A stretch of 64,000 nt of DNA from Litorilituus sediminis. GTDB lineage: Bacteria; Pseudomonadota; Gammaproteobacteria; Enterobacterales; Alteromonadaceae. Shown here piece after piece: positions 8,720-18,527 of the stretch. Location: positions 3,348,001 through 3,412,000 of the forward strand of contig NZ_CP034759.1 in NCBI RefSeq assembly GCF_004295665.1, in the 5' to 3' direction. Below the pieces are notes generated by a model. It was not told the origin of the DNA. It saw nothing but the letters and a program-made list of their open reading frames with translations, and ran no database searches. Each line of letters opens with the position of its first letter. Within the stretch, counting starts at the first letter, position 1. The position numbers and the translations under genes were made by a program.

Positions 8720-11317
8720 ATGACAAAAGCTGGGATTCAACAAGCTGATACTGGTTGTAATGATAGCAACGGTAAGCCACAAGATGTCACAGAGTTAGCT
8801 AAAGCATTTGCCCAGTTACAGCAAGAAAACCAAGAGCTTCAAGCAAGATATACCGCGCTTTTTCATCTAAATCAGCTATCGCAAGAATGTGATCAGCTTA
8901 TTAATTTTTATCCTCAAGTACATCGTACCATTGCCTCATTAATGACGGCAGAAAACTTGTATATTGTTTTGTACGATCAAACCTTTGATACCTTAGAGTT
9001 CGTTTATTACGTTGATGAAAAAGATGAACGCCCAGAAGGGGTTATCGACTTTAAGGAATTTGAAGGCTCTTTTACTAACTTAGTGATCGAGTCGAAACAA
9101 CCGCTACTAGTGACGCCATCATTAGAAAAGCAATTACGTGATAACTATAAAACCAAGTCGTTTGGTTCACGCGGAACTGACTGGTTAGGTGTACCTTTAC
9201 TGCACAATGATGAAGTTATTGGGGTGATAGCGGTACAAAGTTACTCGGAAAGTATCCGTTATACTGAGCCAGATTTACATATGTTAACCTTTGCGGCACA
9301 GCATGTCGTGAGTGCTATGGTGCGTTTACAAGATCAGCAGCGACTGCAAAATGCGGTGAATTCGCGCACTAAAGAGCTAATGGCGCAAATTAGGGAGCGT
9401 GAAAAATCTGAGTTATTGCAAGAATCACTTTATCGTATTTCAGAATTAACCAATGAAATTGAGCTCGATATCAATGAGTTCTACGCTAATGTCCATAATA
9501 TTGTTGGTCAGTTAATTAACGCCACTAACTTCTTTATTGCTAAGTATGATAAAGAAAATGAAATGCTTAACTTTTCTTATTATGTTGATGAAAAATCAGA
9601 AAATTTAGCCGATGAATTCAAGCCGAGAAAGCTAGCAAATGGCTATTCTGAATTAGTGTTGCGTAGTAAACAAAGTCTACTGCTCTCTTATCAAGAAATG
9701 CTGGCGCTATATCAACAAGGTAAAACGGCAAAACCACAAGATTCAACCCATTCATGGTTAGGTGTGCCTCTTATATACTCAGGTCAGCTTTTAGGGGTTA
9801 TGGTGATTCAAAGTTATAGTGAAAAAGTTAGCTATAACCAACAAGATGCTGATTTATTAAACTTTGTATCTAATCACGTATCGGCTGCCATTAAACGTCG
9901 TGAATTAGCTGAATTTGAAAGACAAAGCCATGAGCTACTAGAGCAACAGGTTAAACTAAGAACCTTAGCTTTAGAAGAAGAGATCAGTCAGCGTAAACAA
10001 GCTGAAAAGTTACTCAAGCATACCGCAGCGCATGACAGCTTAACTGGCTTACCCAACCGTACCGTATTTATTGATTTACTTAATCATGCCATTGCCTGTA
10101 AAAAGCGCAAACCAGCGTTTGAATTTGCGGTGCTATTTCTCGATTTAGATCGCTTTAAAGTGGTCAATGATAGTTTGGGCCATCACGCCGGCGATATGCT
10201 GTTAAAAATAATCGCGGCTGAATTGCAATCTATGGTGCGTGATAAAGACACGGTTGCCCGCTTAGGTGGTGATGAATTTGTCGTCTTGATTGAAGACTTA
10301 GAGTCTAAAGAAGAAGCATTTGATATTGCTAAACGCATTACTGAATTTTTACAGCAACCTTTTACTATAGAAAACCAACTGGTGTTCACCGGCACCAGTA
10401 TCGGCATATTATTTAGTGATGATCGCTATGATAATGCCGATCTTATGCTGCGAGATGCCGATACCGCCATGTACCATGCCAAAGACAGTGGTAAAGGTCG
10501 TTATGAAGTCTTTGATGCTAGCATGCACAGAAAAGTACAAAATGCGCTGAGCTTAGAAGCAGATATTCGTGAAGCGATAGAGTGGCAAGAATTTCAGCCT
10601 TATTTCCAGCCTATCTTGCGTCTTGATAATCAAGGGTTAAAAGGTTTTGAAGCCTTAGCTAGGTGGCAAAGCACCAAGCGTGGCTTTGTTTTCCCTAATG
10701 ATTTTATTCCGCTAGCTGAAGAGACAGATTTAATTCAAGCGATTGATTTACAAATTATTGAAAAGTCTTGTCAGCAAATAAAACAATGGCAAGAAGCCTT
10801 CAACGATAGCGCTATTTATGTGAGCTGTAATTTATTTTGTAAGCACTTTTTTAGTCCTAGCTTACCTGATGATATTGCGAAAATATTACAGAATACTGGC
10901 TTAAAGCCTGAAAGCCTACGTATAGAGTTAACAGAGCGGGCGTTATTAGAAAACACCGATATCGTCTTAGCTAATATGCAGGCATTAAAGTTAATGGGCG
11001 TTAAAATATTGCTTGATGATTTTGGTACAGGCTATTCGAGTTTAAGCTATTTGCATCGTTTTCCTATTGATGTACTTAAAATAGATCGCTCGTTTATTAA
11101 TAATGTCCATGAGCATGATAACCACCAAGCCATTATTAAAACCATTATTGATTTGGCCACTAATTTACATATGGCAACCGTAGGTGAAGGCATTGAAAAC
11201 TTAGCCGACGCAGAATTATTGCAGCAAATGGATTGTAATTATGGTCAAGGTTATTACTTTGCTAAACCTATGTCAGCAAGTGACTGCGCCAGTTATTTAA
11301 AAGCCAAGTTAGGCTAG
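8720..11317 (+). CDS. GAF-GAF-GGDEF-EAL c-di-GMP turnover protein
   Basis: The 865-residue cytosolic protein carries two tandem GAF sensor domains (about 50-205 and 235-400; both contain the similar strings SWLGVPL/DWLGVPL and IAVQSYSE/MVIQSYSE), a coiled-coil linker, a GGDEF domain (about 435-605) and an EAL domain (about 615-860). GGDEF is intact (ARLGGDEF, about residue 515) with an RxxD inhibitory site (RDKD) five residues before it. EAL is also intact (FEALARW, ELTERALL, DDFGTGYSS, KIDRSF, GEGIE, QGYYFAKP). It could both make and degrade c-di-GMP; which activity dominates cannot be read from sequence. No membrane segment is present. Confidence 0.93.
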   Translation: MTKAGIQQADTGCNDSNGKPQDVTELAKAFAQLQQENQELQARYTALFHLNQLSQECDQLINFYPQVHRTIASLMTAENLYIVLYDQTFDTLEFVYYVDEKDERPEGVIDFKEFEGSFTNLVIESKQPLLVTPSLEKQLRDNYKTKSFGSRGTDWLGVPLLHNDEVIGVIAVQSYSESIRYTEPDLHMLTFAAQHVVSAMVRLQDQQRLQNAVNSRTKELMAQIREREKSELLQESLYRISELTNEIELDINEFYANVHNIVGQLINATNFFIAKYDKENEMLNFSYYVDEKSENLADEFKPRKLANGYSELVLRSKQSLLLSYQEMLALYQQGKTAKPQDSTHSWLGVPLIYSGQLLGVMVIQSYSEKVSYNQQDADLLNFVSNHVSAAIKRRELAEFERQSHELLEQQVKLRTLALEEEISQRKQAEKLLKHTAAHDSLTGLPNRTVFIDLLNHAIACKKRKPAFEFAVLFLDLDRFKVVNDSLGHHAGDMLLKIIAAELQSMVRDKDTVARLGGDEFVVLIEDLESKEEAFDIAKRITEFLQQPFTIENQLVFTGTSIGILFSDDRYDNADLMLRDADTAMYHAKDSGKGRYEVFDASMHRKVQNALSLEADIREAIEWQEFQPYFQPILRLDNQGLKGFEALARWQSTKRGFVFPNDFIPLAEETDLIQAIDLQIIEKSCQQIKQWQEAFNDSAIYVSCNLFCKHFFSPSLPDDIAKILQNTGLKPESLRIELTERALLENTDIVLANMQALKLMGVKILLDDFGTGYSSLSYLHRFPIDVLKIDRSFINNVHEHDNHQAIIKTIIDLATNLHMATVGEGIENLADAELLQQMDCNYGQGYYFAKPMSASDCASYLKAKLG

Positions 11318-11423
11318 TATTTCTAGTTGATTGTTTTCTCTTCATTAAAGTAATTGCTCAAAAGTTGCAGTATTTTATATGGTGATTATTGCAATTCTCC
11401 GCGTAAAATAGTGTAAAATCCCG

Positions 11424-11452
11424 AAAAAACCCAGCACATTCTGTGGTTTTTT
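11424..11452 (+). terminator. Hairpin with T-run between the GAF-EAL gene and putA
   Basis: AAAAAACC pairs with GGTTTTTT around an internal CA/TG pair. It lies 107 bp after the upstream stop and 135 bp before putA, so it is either the terminator of the upstream gene or an attenuator-like structure in the putA leader. Confidence 0.45.
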
Positions 11453-11487
11453 ATCTAGAATTCGCCCACACATTGTATATTATCAGT

Positions 11488-11504
11488 TAACCACTTAGTG
11501 GTTA
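11488..11504. promoter_or_regulatory. 17-bp perfect palindrome upstream of putA
   Basis: TAACCACTTAGTGGTTA is a perfect inverted repeat with 7-bp arms, 84 bp before the putA start codon. It could be the binding site of a dimeric regulator, the Lrp-type protein encoded behind putA being the obvious candidate. This role is an inference; only the symmetry is seen. Confidence 0.4.
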
Positions 11505-11587
11505 GTTATTCTTATAGATATCAACTATAACTATTACAGGACGCCAACCTTGCTTGGTTTGAACTGTTTGCTATTGAGGAAATTTAG

Positions 11588-14500
11588 ATGTTATTTACTG
11601 GTTCATTACAGACTGACTGCCCAATTCGTCAGAAGATTCGCGAGTTTTATCGCATTGACGAAAATGTCGCCGTTGATCATATTTTACCTGTTGCTGAAGT
11701 GAATGTAAGTGCACGTAGTAGAGCGTGGGAAAGAGCGCGCAAAATGGTTTTACAAATACGTAAAGACCAAGAAGGTAATGGTGCTATTGATGCTTTACTA
11801 AACGAGTACTCACTTTCATCAGAAGAAGGTGTGGTGCTGATGTGTTTAGCTGAGGCGCTATTACGTGTACCAGATAAAGAAACACAAGATGAATTAATCC
11901 GCGATAAGATTTCTCAAGGGCAATGGAGCTCTCACTTAGGCTCAAGTGACTCATTATTTGTCAATGCCTCATCATGGGGCTTATTAGTGACGGGTTCATT
12001 AACTGGCTATGCTGATAAGCGTAACCAAGACAGATTTGGTTTATTAAAGAAAACGGTCGGTCGCTTAGGTGAGCCTGTTATTCGTAAATCAATGAACTAT
12101 GCCATGAAAGTCATGGGTAAACAGTTTGTTATGGGCGAAAACATTACCGCGGCCACAGAACGTGCAGCGAAAAAAGAGCAACTTGGCTACGTATATTCAT
12201 ACGATATGTTAGGTGAAGGTGCGCGCACCATGAAAGATGCTGAGCGCTACTTTAAGTCGTACCAAGATGCCATTGATGAAATTGGTAAAGTAGCTGCTGG
12301 TAAAGGTATGGGTAAAAATGACCCGCGTAAAACGCCAGGCATTTCAGTTAAGCTGTCTGCTATTCACCCGCGTTATGAGTTCACCCATAAAGAGCGCGTT
12401 ATGGCAGAGTTAGTACCAAAATTAAAAGCACTTTGTTTACAAGCAAAAGCCTTTAATATTGGTTTAACTGTGGATGCTGAAGAATCAGAGCGTTTAGATA
12501 TATCATTAGATATTATCGAAGCGGTATTTTCTGATAGCGACTTAGGTGATTGGCAAGGCTTTGGTATTGCACTGCAAGCTTACCAAAAACGCGCTATTCA
12601 CGTGGTTGACTGGTTACGCGAGCTAACATTACGTGTTGATCGTAAGATGATGGTGCGTTTAGTTAAAGGTGCATACTGGGATACTGAAATTAAAAATGCG
12701 CAAAAAGATGGTTTAGCGCATTTCCCTGTATTTACCCGTAAATCATCAACTGATGTGTCATACCATGCTTGTGCGAACAAATTATTAGACTATCGCGATA
12801 GCATTTATCCACAATTTGCTACCCATAACGCATATACGGCAGCAACCATTGTTGAGCTTGCAGGCGATGATAAAGAAGGCTTTGAATTCCAATGTTTACA
12901 TGGCATGGGTGATTCACTATATGATCAAATTGTTCGCGAAGAAGGCATTCAGTGTCGTATCTACGCACCTGTTGGTCATCATGAAGACTTACTTGCCTAT
13001 TTAGTACGTCGTTTATTAGAAAATGGCGCTAACTCATCATTTGTAAATGCCATTGTTGATGAAACACAACCAGTAGAGTCATTGTTAGAAGATCCGGTTG
13101 AGAAGACGCAACGCTTAAAAGAGAAATACAACAACCAAATTGTTATGCCAATTGATATGTTTGGCGATGAGCGTGATAACTCAAAAGGTTTAGACTTAAC
13201 GGATATCAATGAAATTACGCCATTAAAAGCGGCATTGGATAACTGGTTTGTTGATAATCTATTAAACAAAAATGATGTTCCTGAAGGAGCTAACCCAGTT
13301 AAGAACCCAGCGAACCACAGCGAGATTATTGGTTATCAAACGCATTTAACTAGCGAAGAAATGCAAGCGCAAATTGATAAAGCACAAGTTGCCTTTGAAA
13401 CTTGGTCAAAAACAGATGTAAAAGAGCGTGCTGACTTATTAAATCGTGTTGGTGATGTCTTAGAGCGTCACTCTGAAGAGCTTATCGCGTTATGTATTAA
13501 AGAAGCTGGTAAAGTTGCCCAAGATGGTATTGATGAAGTACGTGAAGCGGTAGATTTTTGTCGTTATTATGCAGCGCGCGCTATTGAGTTAAATGAAGAT
13601 GAGCGCTTAGAAGCTCGTGGTGTTGTACTTTGTATTAGCCCGTGGAACTTCCCATTAGCGATTTTCTTAGGTCAAGTAGCAGCAGCCATAGCTACAGGTA
13701 ATACCGTATTGGCAAAACCTGCTGAGCAAACCAGCTTAATTGCTTTACGTACAATTGAGTTAATGCAATCAGTTGGTTTACCAGAAGATGTTGTGCAAGC
13801 GGTTATTGCTCGCGGTAGCCAGGTAGGTAGTGTTGTTATTCCTGATCCTCGCGTGCAAGCGGTGATGTTTACTGGTTCAACAGAAACAGGTACACGTATT
13901 TCACAAACCCTTGCAGAGCGTGGCGGCGATCAAGTGCCATTAATTGCCGAAACTGGTGGTCAAAACTGTATGGTAGTTGACTCGACAGCACTACCTGAGC
14001 AAGTGGTTGATGATGTCATTTCTTCAGGTTTCCAAAGTGCTGGTCAACGTTGTTCAGCATTGCGTGTATTGTTCATCCAAGAAGATATTGCTGATCAAGT
14101 GGTTGATATGATCAAAGGTGCTTTAACTGAATTACACGTAGGTAATCCTGCAAATTTAAGTACCGATGTTGGCCCGGTAATTGACCAAAAAGCCTTAGAT
14201 GCCTTAAATGCCCATGCTGATTACATGAAATCTCACGGTAAATTGGTTTATCAATGCCCTATTTCGGAAGAAGTCGCGGGTAATGATCATTACTTCTTTG
14301 CGCCGCGCTTATATGAAATTGATGATATTAGCGTGTTAAAGAATGAAGTCTTTGGTCCTTGTGTACACGTTGTCCGTTTTAAAGGCGAAGAGATTGAAAG
14401 TGTTATTGATAAAATCAATAGCACAGGCTTTGGTTTAACTATGGGTATTCATACTCGTATTGAGCACAGAGCGGTTGAGCTGGCGAAATTATCACGTGCG

Positions 14501-15409
14501 GGTAACATTTACATTAACCGTAATATGATTGGTGCTGTTGTTGGTGTACAACCATTTGGTGGCCGTGGCCTATCTGGTACAGGTCCAAAAGCGGGTGGTC
14601 CAAACTACTTAACTCGTCTTGTTAAAGAAAAAGCAACGCCAGTTGAAACTAAGACTAAAACCTTAGCTGAACATGCAGTTGCCTTTACTGGCGATAGTGC
14701 GGCTAAGCATGAAGCAACACAGATCATGACTAAAGCCGAGTGGGCGGAAAAAGAATGGCGTTTAACTGATTTAAATACCCGTATTTCTTGTATTCGTCAG
14801 TTGCTTGCAAAAATTGCTCATGTAGAAATTGTTGATGACTTAGCGGATGACTTAAACCGTACTTTAGCGGCATCACGTGCACAGTTAATTAACATTGAAA
14901 AACACATGAAAAAGCCAATTGAGCTACCAGGTCCAACAGGTGAATCTAACATCATCTACTTGGAAAACCGTGGTATTGTGATTTGTTACGCGGATCAAAA
15001 TGTTTCTTTCCACTTCTGGGTATTGTCAATTGTAACGGCACTTGCAACAGGTAATACTGTCGTTACTGTGGTTTCAGATTTATTTTACGATGAGGCGATT
15101 GCTTTTAGAGATAAGTTTGTTGCTACTGGTGCTGGTAAAGGTGTATTACAAGTGGCCAAGCTTAGCCATTTAGATACTATGTTAGCTCACCCAACCCTTG
15201 CTGGTGTTGTTGTTGATAGCCACTGTGAAACTAAGCATTATATGAGTGACAGACTAGCACAACGTCAAGGTGCAATTTTACCTGTGATTTCATCTGAATA
15301 CTTTGACAACTTAATTCAGCGTTTATTAACAGAGAAAACCATCAGTATTGATACTACAGCATCAGGTGGTAATACATCGTTAATGACTTTAGTAGAAGAA
15401 GACGAGTAA
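11588..15409 (+). CDS. putA: Bifunctional proline dehydrogenase / L-glutamate gamma-semialdehyde dehydrogenase PutA
   Basis: The 1273-residue enzyme oxidises proline to glutamate in two steps. The FAD-dependent proline dehydrogenase part (about 170-500) shows GISVKLSAIHPRYE, VRLVKGAYWD and RIYAPVGHHEDLLAYLVRRL. The NAD-dependent aldehyde dehydrogenase part (about 590-1030) has SPWNFPLAIF, FTGSTETG, catalytic Glu788 in ETGGQN and Cys822 in GQRCSA. A C-terminal ~200-residue segment resembles the ALDH-like domain of long PutAs. The N-terminus lacks the ribbon-helix-helix domain of E. coli PutA, so this PutA should not repress its own gene. GAGGAAATTT precedes the ATG. A terminator and an Lrp-type regulator follow. 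Confidence 0.96.
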   Translation: MLFTGSLQTDCPIRQKIREFYRIDENVAVDHILPVAEVNVSARSRAWERARKMVLQIRKDQEGNGAIDALLNEYSLSSEEGVVLMCLAEALLRVPDKETQDELIRDKISQGQWSSHLGSSDSLFVNASSWGLLVTGSLTGYADKRNQDRFGLLKKTVGRLGEPVIRKSMNYAMKVMGKQFVMGENITAATERAAKKEQLGYVYSYDMLGEGARTMKDAERYFKSYQDAIDEIGKVAAGKGMGKNDPRKTPGISVKLSAIHPRYEFTHKERVMAELVPKLKALCLQAKAFNIGLTVDAEESERLDISLDIIEAVFSDSDLGDWQGFGIALQAYQKRAIHVVDWLRELTLRVDRKMMVRLVKGAYWDTEIKNAQKDGLAHFPVFTRKSSTDVSYHACANKLLDYRDSIYPQFATHNAYTAATIVELAGDDKEGFEFQCLHGMGDSLYDQIVREEGIQCRIYAPVGHHEDLLAYLVRRLLENGANSSFVNAIVDETQPVESLLEDPVEKTQRLKEKYNNQIVMPIDMFGDERDNSKGLDLTDINEITPLKAALDNWFVDNLLNKNDVPEGANPVKNPANHSEIIGYQTHLTSEEMQAQIDKAQVAFETWSKTDVKERADLLNRVGDVLERHSEELIALCIKEAGKVAQDGIDEVREAVDFCRYYAARAIELNEDERLEARGVVLCISPWNFPLAIFLGQVAAAIATGNTVLAKPAEQTSLIALRTIELMQSVGLPEDVVQAVIARGSQVGSVVIPDPRVQAVMFTGSTETGTRISQTLAERGGDQVPLIAETGGQNCMVVDSTALPEQVVDDVISSGFQSAGQRCSALRVLFIQEDIADQVVDMIKGALTELHVGNPANLSTDVGPVIDQKALDALNAHADYMKSHGKLVYQCPISEEVAGNDHYFFAPRLYEIDDISVLKNEVFGPCVHVVRFKGEEIESVIDKINSTGFGLTMGIHTRIEHRAVELAKLSRAGNIYINRNMIGAVVGVQPFGGRGLSGTGPKAGGPNYLTRLVKEKATPVETKTKTLAEHAVAFTGDSAAKHEATQIMTKAEWAEKEWRLTDLNTRISCIRQLLAKIAHVEIVDDLADDLNRTLAASRAQLINIEKHMKKPIELPGPTGESNIIYLENRGIVICYADQNVSFHFWVLSIVTALATGNTVVTVVSDLFYDEAIAFRDKFVATGAGKGVLQVAKLSHLDTMLAHPTLAGVVVDSHCETKHYMSDRLAQRQGAILPVISSEYFDNLIQRLLTEKTISIDTTASGGNTSLMTLVEEDE

Positions 15410-15452
15410 TTATTTAGTTAGATTATCAACTAATTAATACGTTAATGTATTG

Positions 15453-15487
15453 AAAAAGCGAGCATCTTAGGATGTTCGCTTTTTTTT
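15453..15487 (+). terminator. Rho-independent terminator after putA
   Basis: A long stem (AAAAAGCGAGCATC / GATGTTCGCTTTTT, one G:T pair) with a TTAG loop and eight T residues lies 44 bp after the putA stop. Confidence 0.88.
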
Positions 15488-15553
15488 ATCTCAATTGTGT
15501 GCCAGTATTAATTACCCATCAAGTCGATTTATGTCGAATTTAATAGTAAAAAA

Positions 15554-16030
15554 ATGTCAAATAACAAAATAAAACCCTTAGATCGTATCGATAAAGTTAT
15601 TTTGTCTACGCTACAAGAAAATGGCCGCATCTCTAATGTCGATTTAGCCAAGAAAGTGAATTTAAGTGCTAGTCCGTGCTTAGATAGAGTAAAACGGCTT
15701 GAAGCTGAAGGTTATATTGAGCGTTATGGTGCGTTTTTAAATGCCAGTAAGCTTAATTACGGCATGACAGCTTTTATTCAGGTGACCTTAGATAGAACCA
15801 CCACAGATGTATTTAAACTGTTTAAAAATGAAGTGGTTAAAATTAAAGAAGTGGTGGAGTGTAATTTAATCGCCGGTGGCTATGATTACTTACTTAAAAT
15901 TCGCTTTGGTGGTATGGAAAGTTATCGTTTAGTGCTTGAAAAAGTATCTGCTTTACCTTCTATTTCACAAACGCAAACTTACATGGTAACTGAACATATT
16001 AAACAAGATAGTGGCGTACCATTTGATTAA
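15554..16030 (+). CDS. Lrp/AsnC-family regulator, probable PutR
   Basis: The 158-residue protein has an N-terminal winged helix-turn-helix (residues 8-60, KIDRIDKVIL-like start, LSASPCLDRVKRLEAEGYIE recognition part) and a C-terminal RAM/AsnC ligand-binding domain with the conserved G-G-x-D-Y-L segment (IAGGYDYLLKI). Such proteins bind an amino acid and work as dimers to octamers. It lies directly downstream of putA on the same strand; Lrp-type PutR proteins that activate putA in response to proline are known in several proteobacteria. A PutR role is inferred from position and from the missing DNA-binding domain of PutA. Confidence 0.88.
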   Translation: MSNNKIKPLDRIDKVILSTLQENGRISNVDLAKKVNLSASPCLDRVKRLEAEGYIERYGAFLNASKLNYGMTAFIQVTLDRTTTDVFKLFKNEVVKIKEVVECNLIAGGYDYLLKIRFGGMESYRLVLEKVSALPSISQTQTYMVTEHIKQDSGVPFD

Positions 16031-16080
16031 TCAGACGAAAGCTACATAATTGATTAAATAGACTAATTTAAGGGATATAG

Positions 16081-16926
16081 ATGAACGCACACGAATACGC
16101 ACTGCAAGCTAATGGCTCATTTGCCTTACCTGACGCCTGCTTTAAAGTAAAAGCCTTAATGGAAGATGATAGCTCAGAGATTGCCGACTTTGCTGATGTT
16201 ATCGGTGTTGACCCGTCAATGACTTCACGTTTACTACAAATAGCCAATAGTGCTATTTATAGTTTTCCTGGAGAAATTAGTACTATCTCTCGCGCCATTA
16301 CCATTATAGGTACGCAAGCTATTTACAATATGATGCTGGTTGATGTGGCAGCGTCGGCCTTTAAGCACTTTGCAAATCAAGCGATAGATTTAAAGCGCTT
16401 TTGGCGTATGAGTGTTTTTTGTGGCTTAACGAGTAAATATTTAGCAATTCATGTCGGCATTCGAGATATTGAACGTTTATTTGTTGCCGGCTTATTGCAA
16501 AACTTTGGTGAGCTTTTAGTGGCTAAAATTACGCCAGAAGTGGCGCAGCGCTGTGAAAAGTACAGTCAAGACAATTTACCATGGCAACTGCAAGAGCTGG
16601 CATTGGGGTTTACCTACACAGACATTTCTGCCGAGTTACTCAAGATTTGGCAAATACCTGAGAAAATTATTTTACCTATCAGGCACTTTAACGAAGCGAA
16701 AACGATTCAAATTAATAAAGATGTCAAAGTATTAAATTTAGCATCAAGATTAGCCCTCATTGACAGTCACCAAGATGAGTTTGATTTTGATGAGGTAATC
16801 GATGCTGATATATGTAAAAATTTATCTGTTACTGCTGACGATCTTAATCATGTGGCTGATTGTGCTAATACAGAAGCATCAGCCATTTTAACTATGATGA
16901 ATCCTAAACTCTTTACTAAATCATAA
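16081..16926 (+). CDS. HDOD-domain signalling protein (paralogue 1)
   Basis: The 281-residue protein is almost entirely an HDOD domain, an HD-related fold without the catalytic metal residues, used in signalling. Recognisable parts are DPSMTSRLLQIANSAIYSFPG, ISTISRAITIIGTQAIYNM, RLFVAGLLQNFGELLV and LGFTYTDISAELLKIWQIP. It is equal in length and similar in sequence to the protein at 25094-25939. It follows the Lrp-type gene after 50 bp and precedes the transporter gene after 120 bp. What it responds to or controls is unknown. Confidence 0.88.
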   Translation: MNAHEYALQANGSFALPDACFKVKALMEDDSSEIADFADVIGVDPSMTSRLLQIANSAIYSFPGEISTISRAITIIGTQAIYNMMLVDVAASAFKHFANQAIDLKRFWRMSVFCGLTSKYLAIHVGIRDIERLFVAGLLQNFGELLVAKITPEVAQRCEKYSQDNLPWQLQELALGFTYTDISAELLKIWQIPEKIILPIRHFNEAKTIQINKDVKVLNLASRLALIDSHQDEFDFDEVIDADICKNLSVTADDLNHVADCANTEASAILTMMNPKLFTKS

Positions 16927-17046
16927 ACTTGTTTACATTTTGCTAGACAAAAAATTATAACTCAGGCAAGACAAGTGCGATAAAGCTTGCTAGCATCGAG
17001 AGCTAAGCAAATTTAATAAATAAAATAATTATAACGAAGGAAGCTT

Positions 17047-18471
17047 ATGGCCGCACCTAGAGAGAATTTTAGCTCACGCATCGGTTTTATATTAGCTGCC
17101 GCAGGCTCTGCGGTAGGTATAGGTAATTTAGTCGGATTTCCCGTCAATGCTGCCAAAAATGGTGGTGGCGCGTTTTTAATCATGTATGCCTTGTTTGTTT
17201 TTTTGATTTGTCTGCCAGTGATGATTGCTGAAATGGCGGTTGGGCGAAAAACGGCAAAAGAGCCAGTAGGTGCCTATAAAGCGTTAAGCCAAGGCAGTTC
17301 ATTTTGGGGAGCTGCTGGCTTTTTAGGCGTGCTTACACCTTTTATGATAGCCGTTTTTTATATGGTATTAACGGTGTGGATTTTTGGTTATATCGCACTC
17401 ACGGTTGGCGGACAATTAGATTACTTGGCTAGTGGCGCGGGCTTTGGTGAGTTTATTAATAGCCCATATTTATTTGTCGCTATGATGGTTGTCGCAGGTA
17501 TTGTTAACTTTATCCTGGTTGCGGGCGTTAAAGACGGCATAGAAAAAGCGGCGAAAATATTGATGCCTTCATTATTAATTATGTTAATGGTGATGGTAGT
17601 TTTTGTGTTAACACTAGATAATGCTTTTGCTGGTATTGAGTTTTTCTTAGTGCCAGATATTAGTAAAATTACGCCAAGTGTGGTTAATGGCGCATTATCG
17701 CAGGCGTTCTTCTCTCTATCTTTAGGTATGGGTATTTTAATTACCTATGGCTCGTATATTAATCGCCAAACGGATATTCCTAACTCAGCTAAATTAGTGG
17801 CTATTACTGATACTGCGGTCGCCTTTATTGCCGGTTTAATGATTTTACCTGCAGTGTTTTCCTTTAACCCTAATGTTAATCCAAGCGAGTTAAGTGATAG
17901 CTCGGTAAGTTTAATTTTTACTTTCTTACCTAAAATATTTTTAGCCCTGCAAAGCTCAATTGGTTATGTTGGCGCAAGTGCGGTGGCAACCTTCTTCTTT
18001 GTCTTAGTCTTTTTTGCTGCGATAACTTCACTGGTATCTATTATTGAAGTGCCAGTATCGTATTTAGTGACCGAGAAAAAGCAAAGCCGTAAGAAAGCGC
18101 TATTTTACTTATCTTTTACCGCAGGTGTTTTAACCTTATTTGCCACGACCTCATTTGGCATGGTGTCATTTTTTACTGAATTTACCAGTTATGCTGGCAG
18201 TAGTAAGTCTTTCTTCGATGTCATTTATGATGTGTTTTACGACACTATTTTGCCGTTAAATGGCTTTTTATTATGTGTTTTTGTTAGTTATCGCTGGAAG
18301 AAAAAGCAATTATCAGAGGAGTTAAGTGTAGGTAATGAAAGCTATGCTGGCTCTTGGGTTGAGAAGTATATTAATTTCTCTTTAGGGACTTTTATTCCGG
18401 TGATTGTTTTACTGATCTTTATTAATACCGTGGCTATTAAGTTTTTTGGTTATAGCTTGTTTGGTTTTTAG
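17047..18471 (+). CDS. Sodium-dependent transporter, neurotransmitter:sodium symporter (SNF) family
   Basis: The 474-residue inner-membrane protein shows about 11-12 hydrophobic segments. The family signature in TM1 (AAAGSAVGIGNLVGFP), where the helix is unwound around the substrate and Na+ sites, and NGGGAFLIMY in TM2 are clear. Bacterial members such as LeuT and MhsT import amino acids with Na+. Its position behind putA and the Lrp-type gene suggests amino-acid uptake, possibly feeding proline or related catabolism; the substrate is an inference. AACGAAGGAAGC precedes the ATG. Confidence 0.92.
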   Translation: MAAPRENFSSRIGFILAAAGSAVGIGNLVGFPVNAAKNGGGAFLIMYALFVFLICLPVMIAEMAVGRKTAKEPVGAYKALSQGSSFWGAAGFLGVLTPFMIAVFYMVLTVWIFGYIALTVGGQLDYLASGAGFGEFINSPYLFVAMMVVAGIVNFILVAGVKDGIEKAAKILMPSLLIMLMVMVVFVLTLDNAFAGIEFFLVPDISKITPSVVNGALSQAFFSLSLGMGILITYGSYINRQTDIPNSAKLVAITDTAVAFIAGLMILPAVFSFNPNVNPSELSDSSVSLIFTFLPKIFLALQSSIGYVGASAVATFFFVLVFFAAITSLVSIIEVPVSYLVTEKKQSRKKALFYLSFTAGVLTLFATTSFGMVSFFTEFTSYAGSSKSFFDVIYDVFYDTILPLNGFLLCVFVSYRWKKKQLSEELSVGNESYAGSWVEKYINFSLGTFIPVIVLLIFINTVAIKFFGYSLFGF

Positions 18472-18491
18472 TTTAACTTGATTTTCTTAAC

Positions 18492-18517
18492 AAAGCGGCT
18501 GATTAAGGTCGCTTTTT
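18492..18517 (+). terminator. Rho-independent terminator after the SNF transporter
   Basis: AAAGCGGC pairs with GTCGCTTT (one mismatch/G:T region) followed by a T-run, 20 bp after the stop and just before the convergent GGDEF gene. Confidence 0.6.
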
Positions 18518-18527
18518 TATGGCTAGT

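Noticed and set aside
12816-13004. Plus-strand ORF inside putA
   Set aside because: It is a shadow frame of a strongly conserved gene, without ribosome site or recognisable product.
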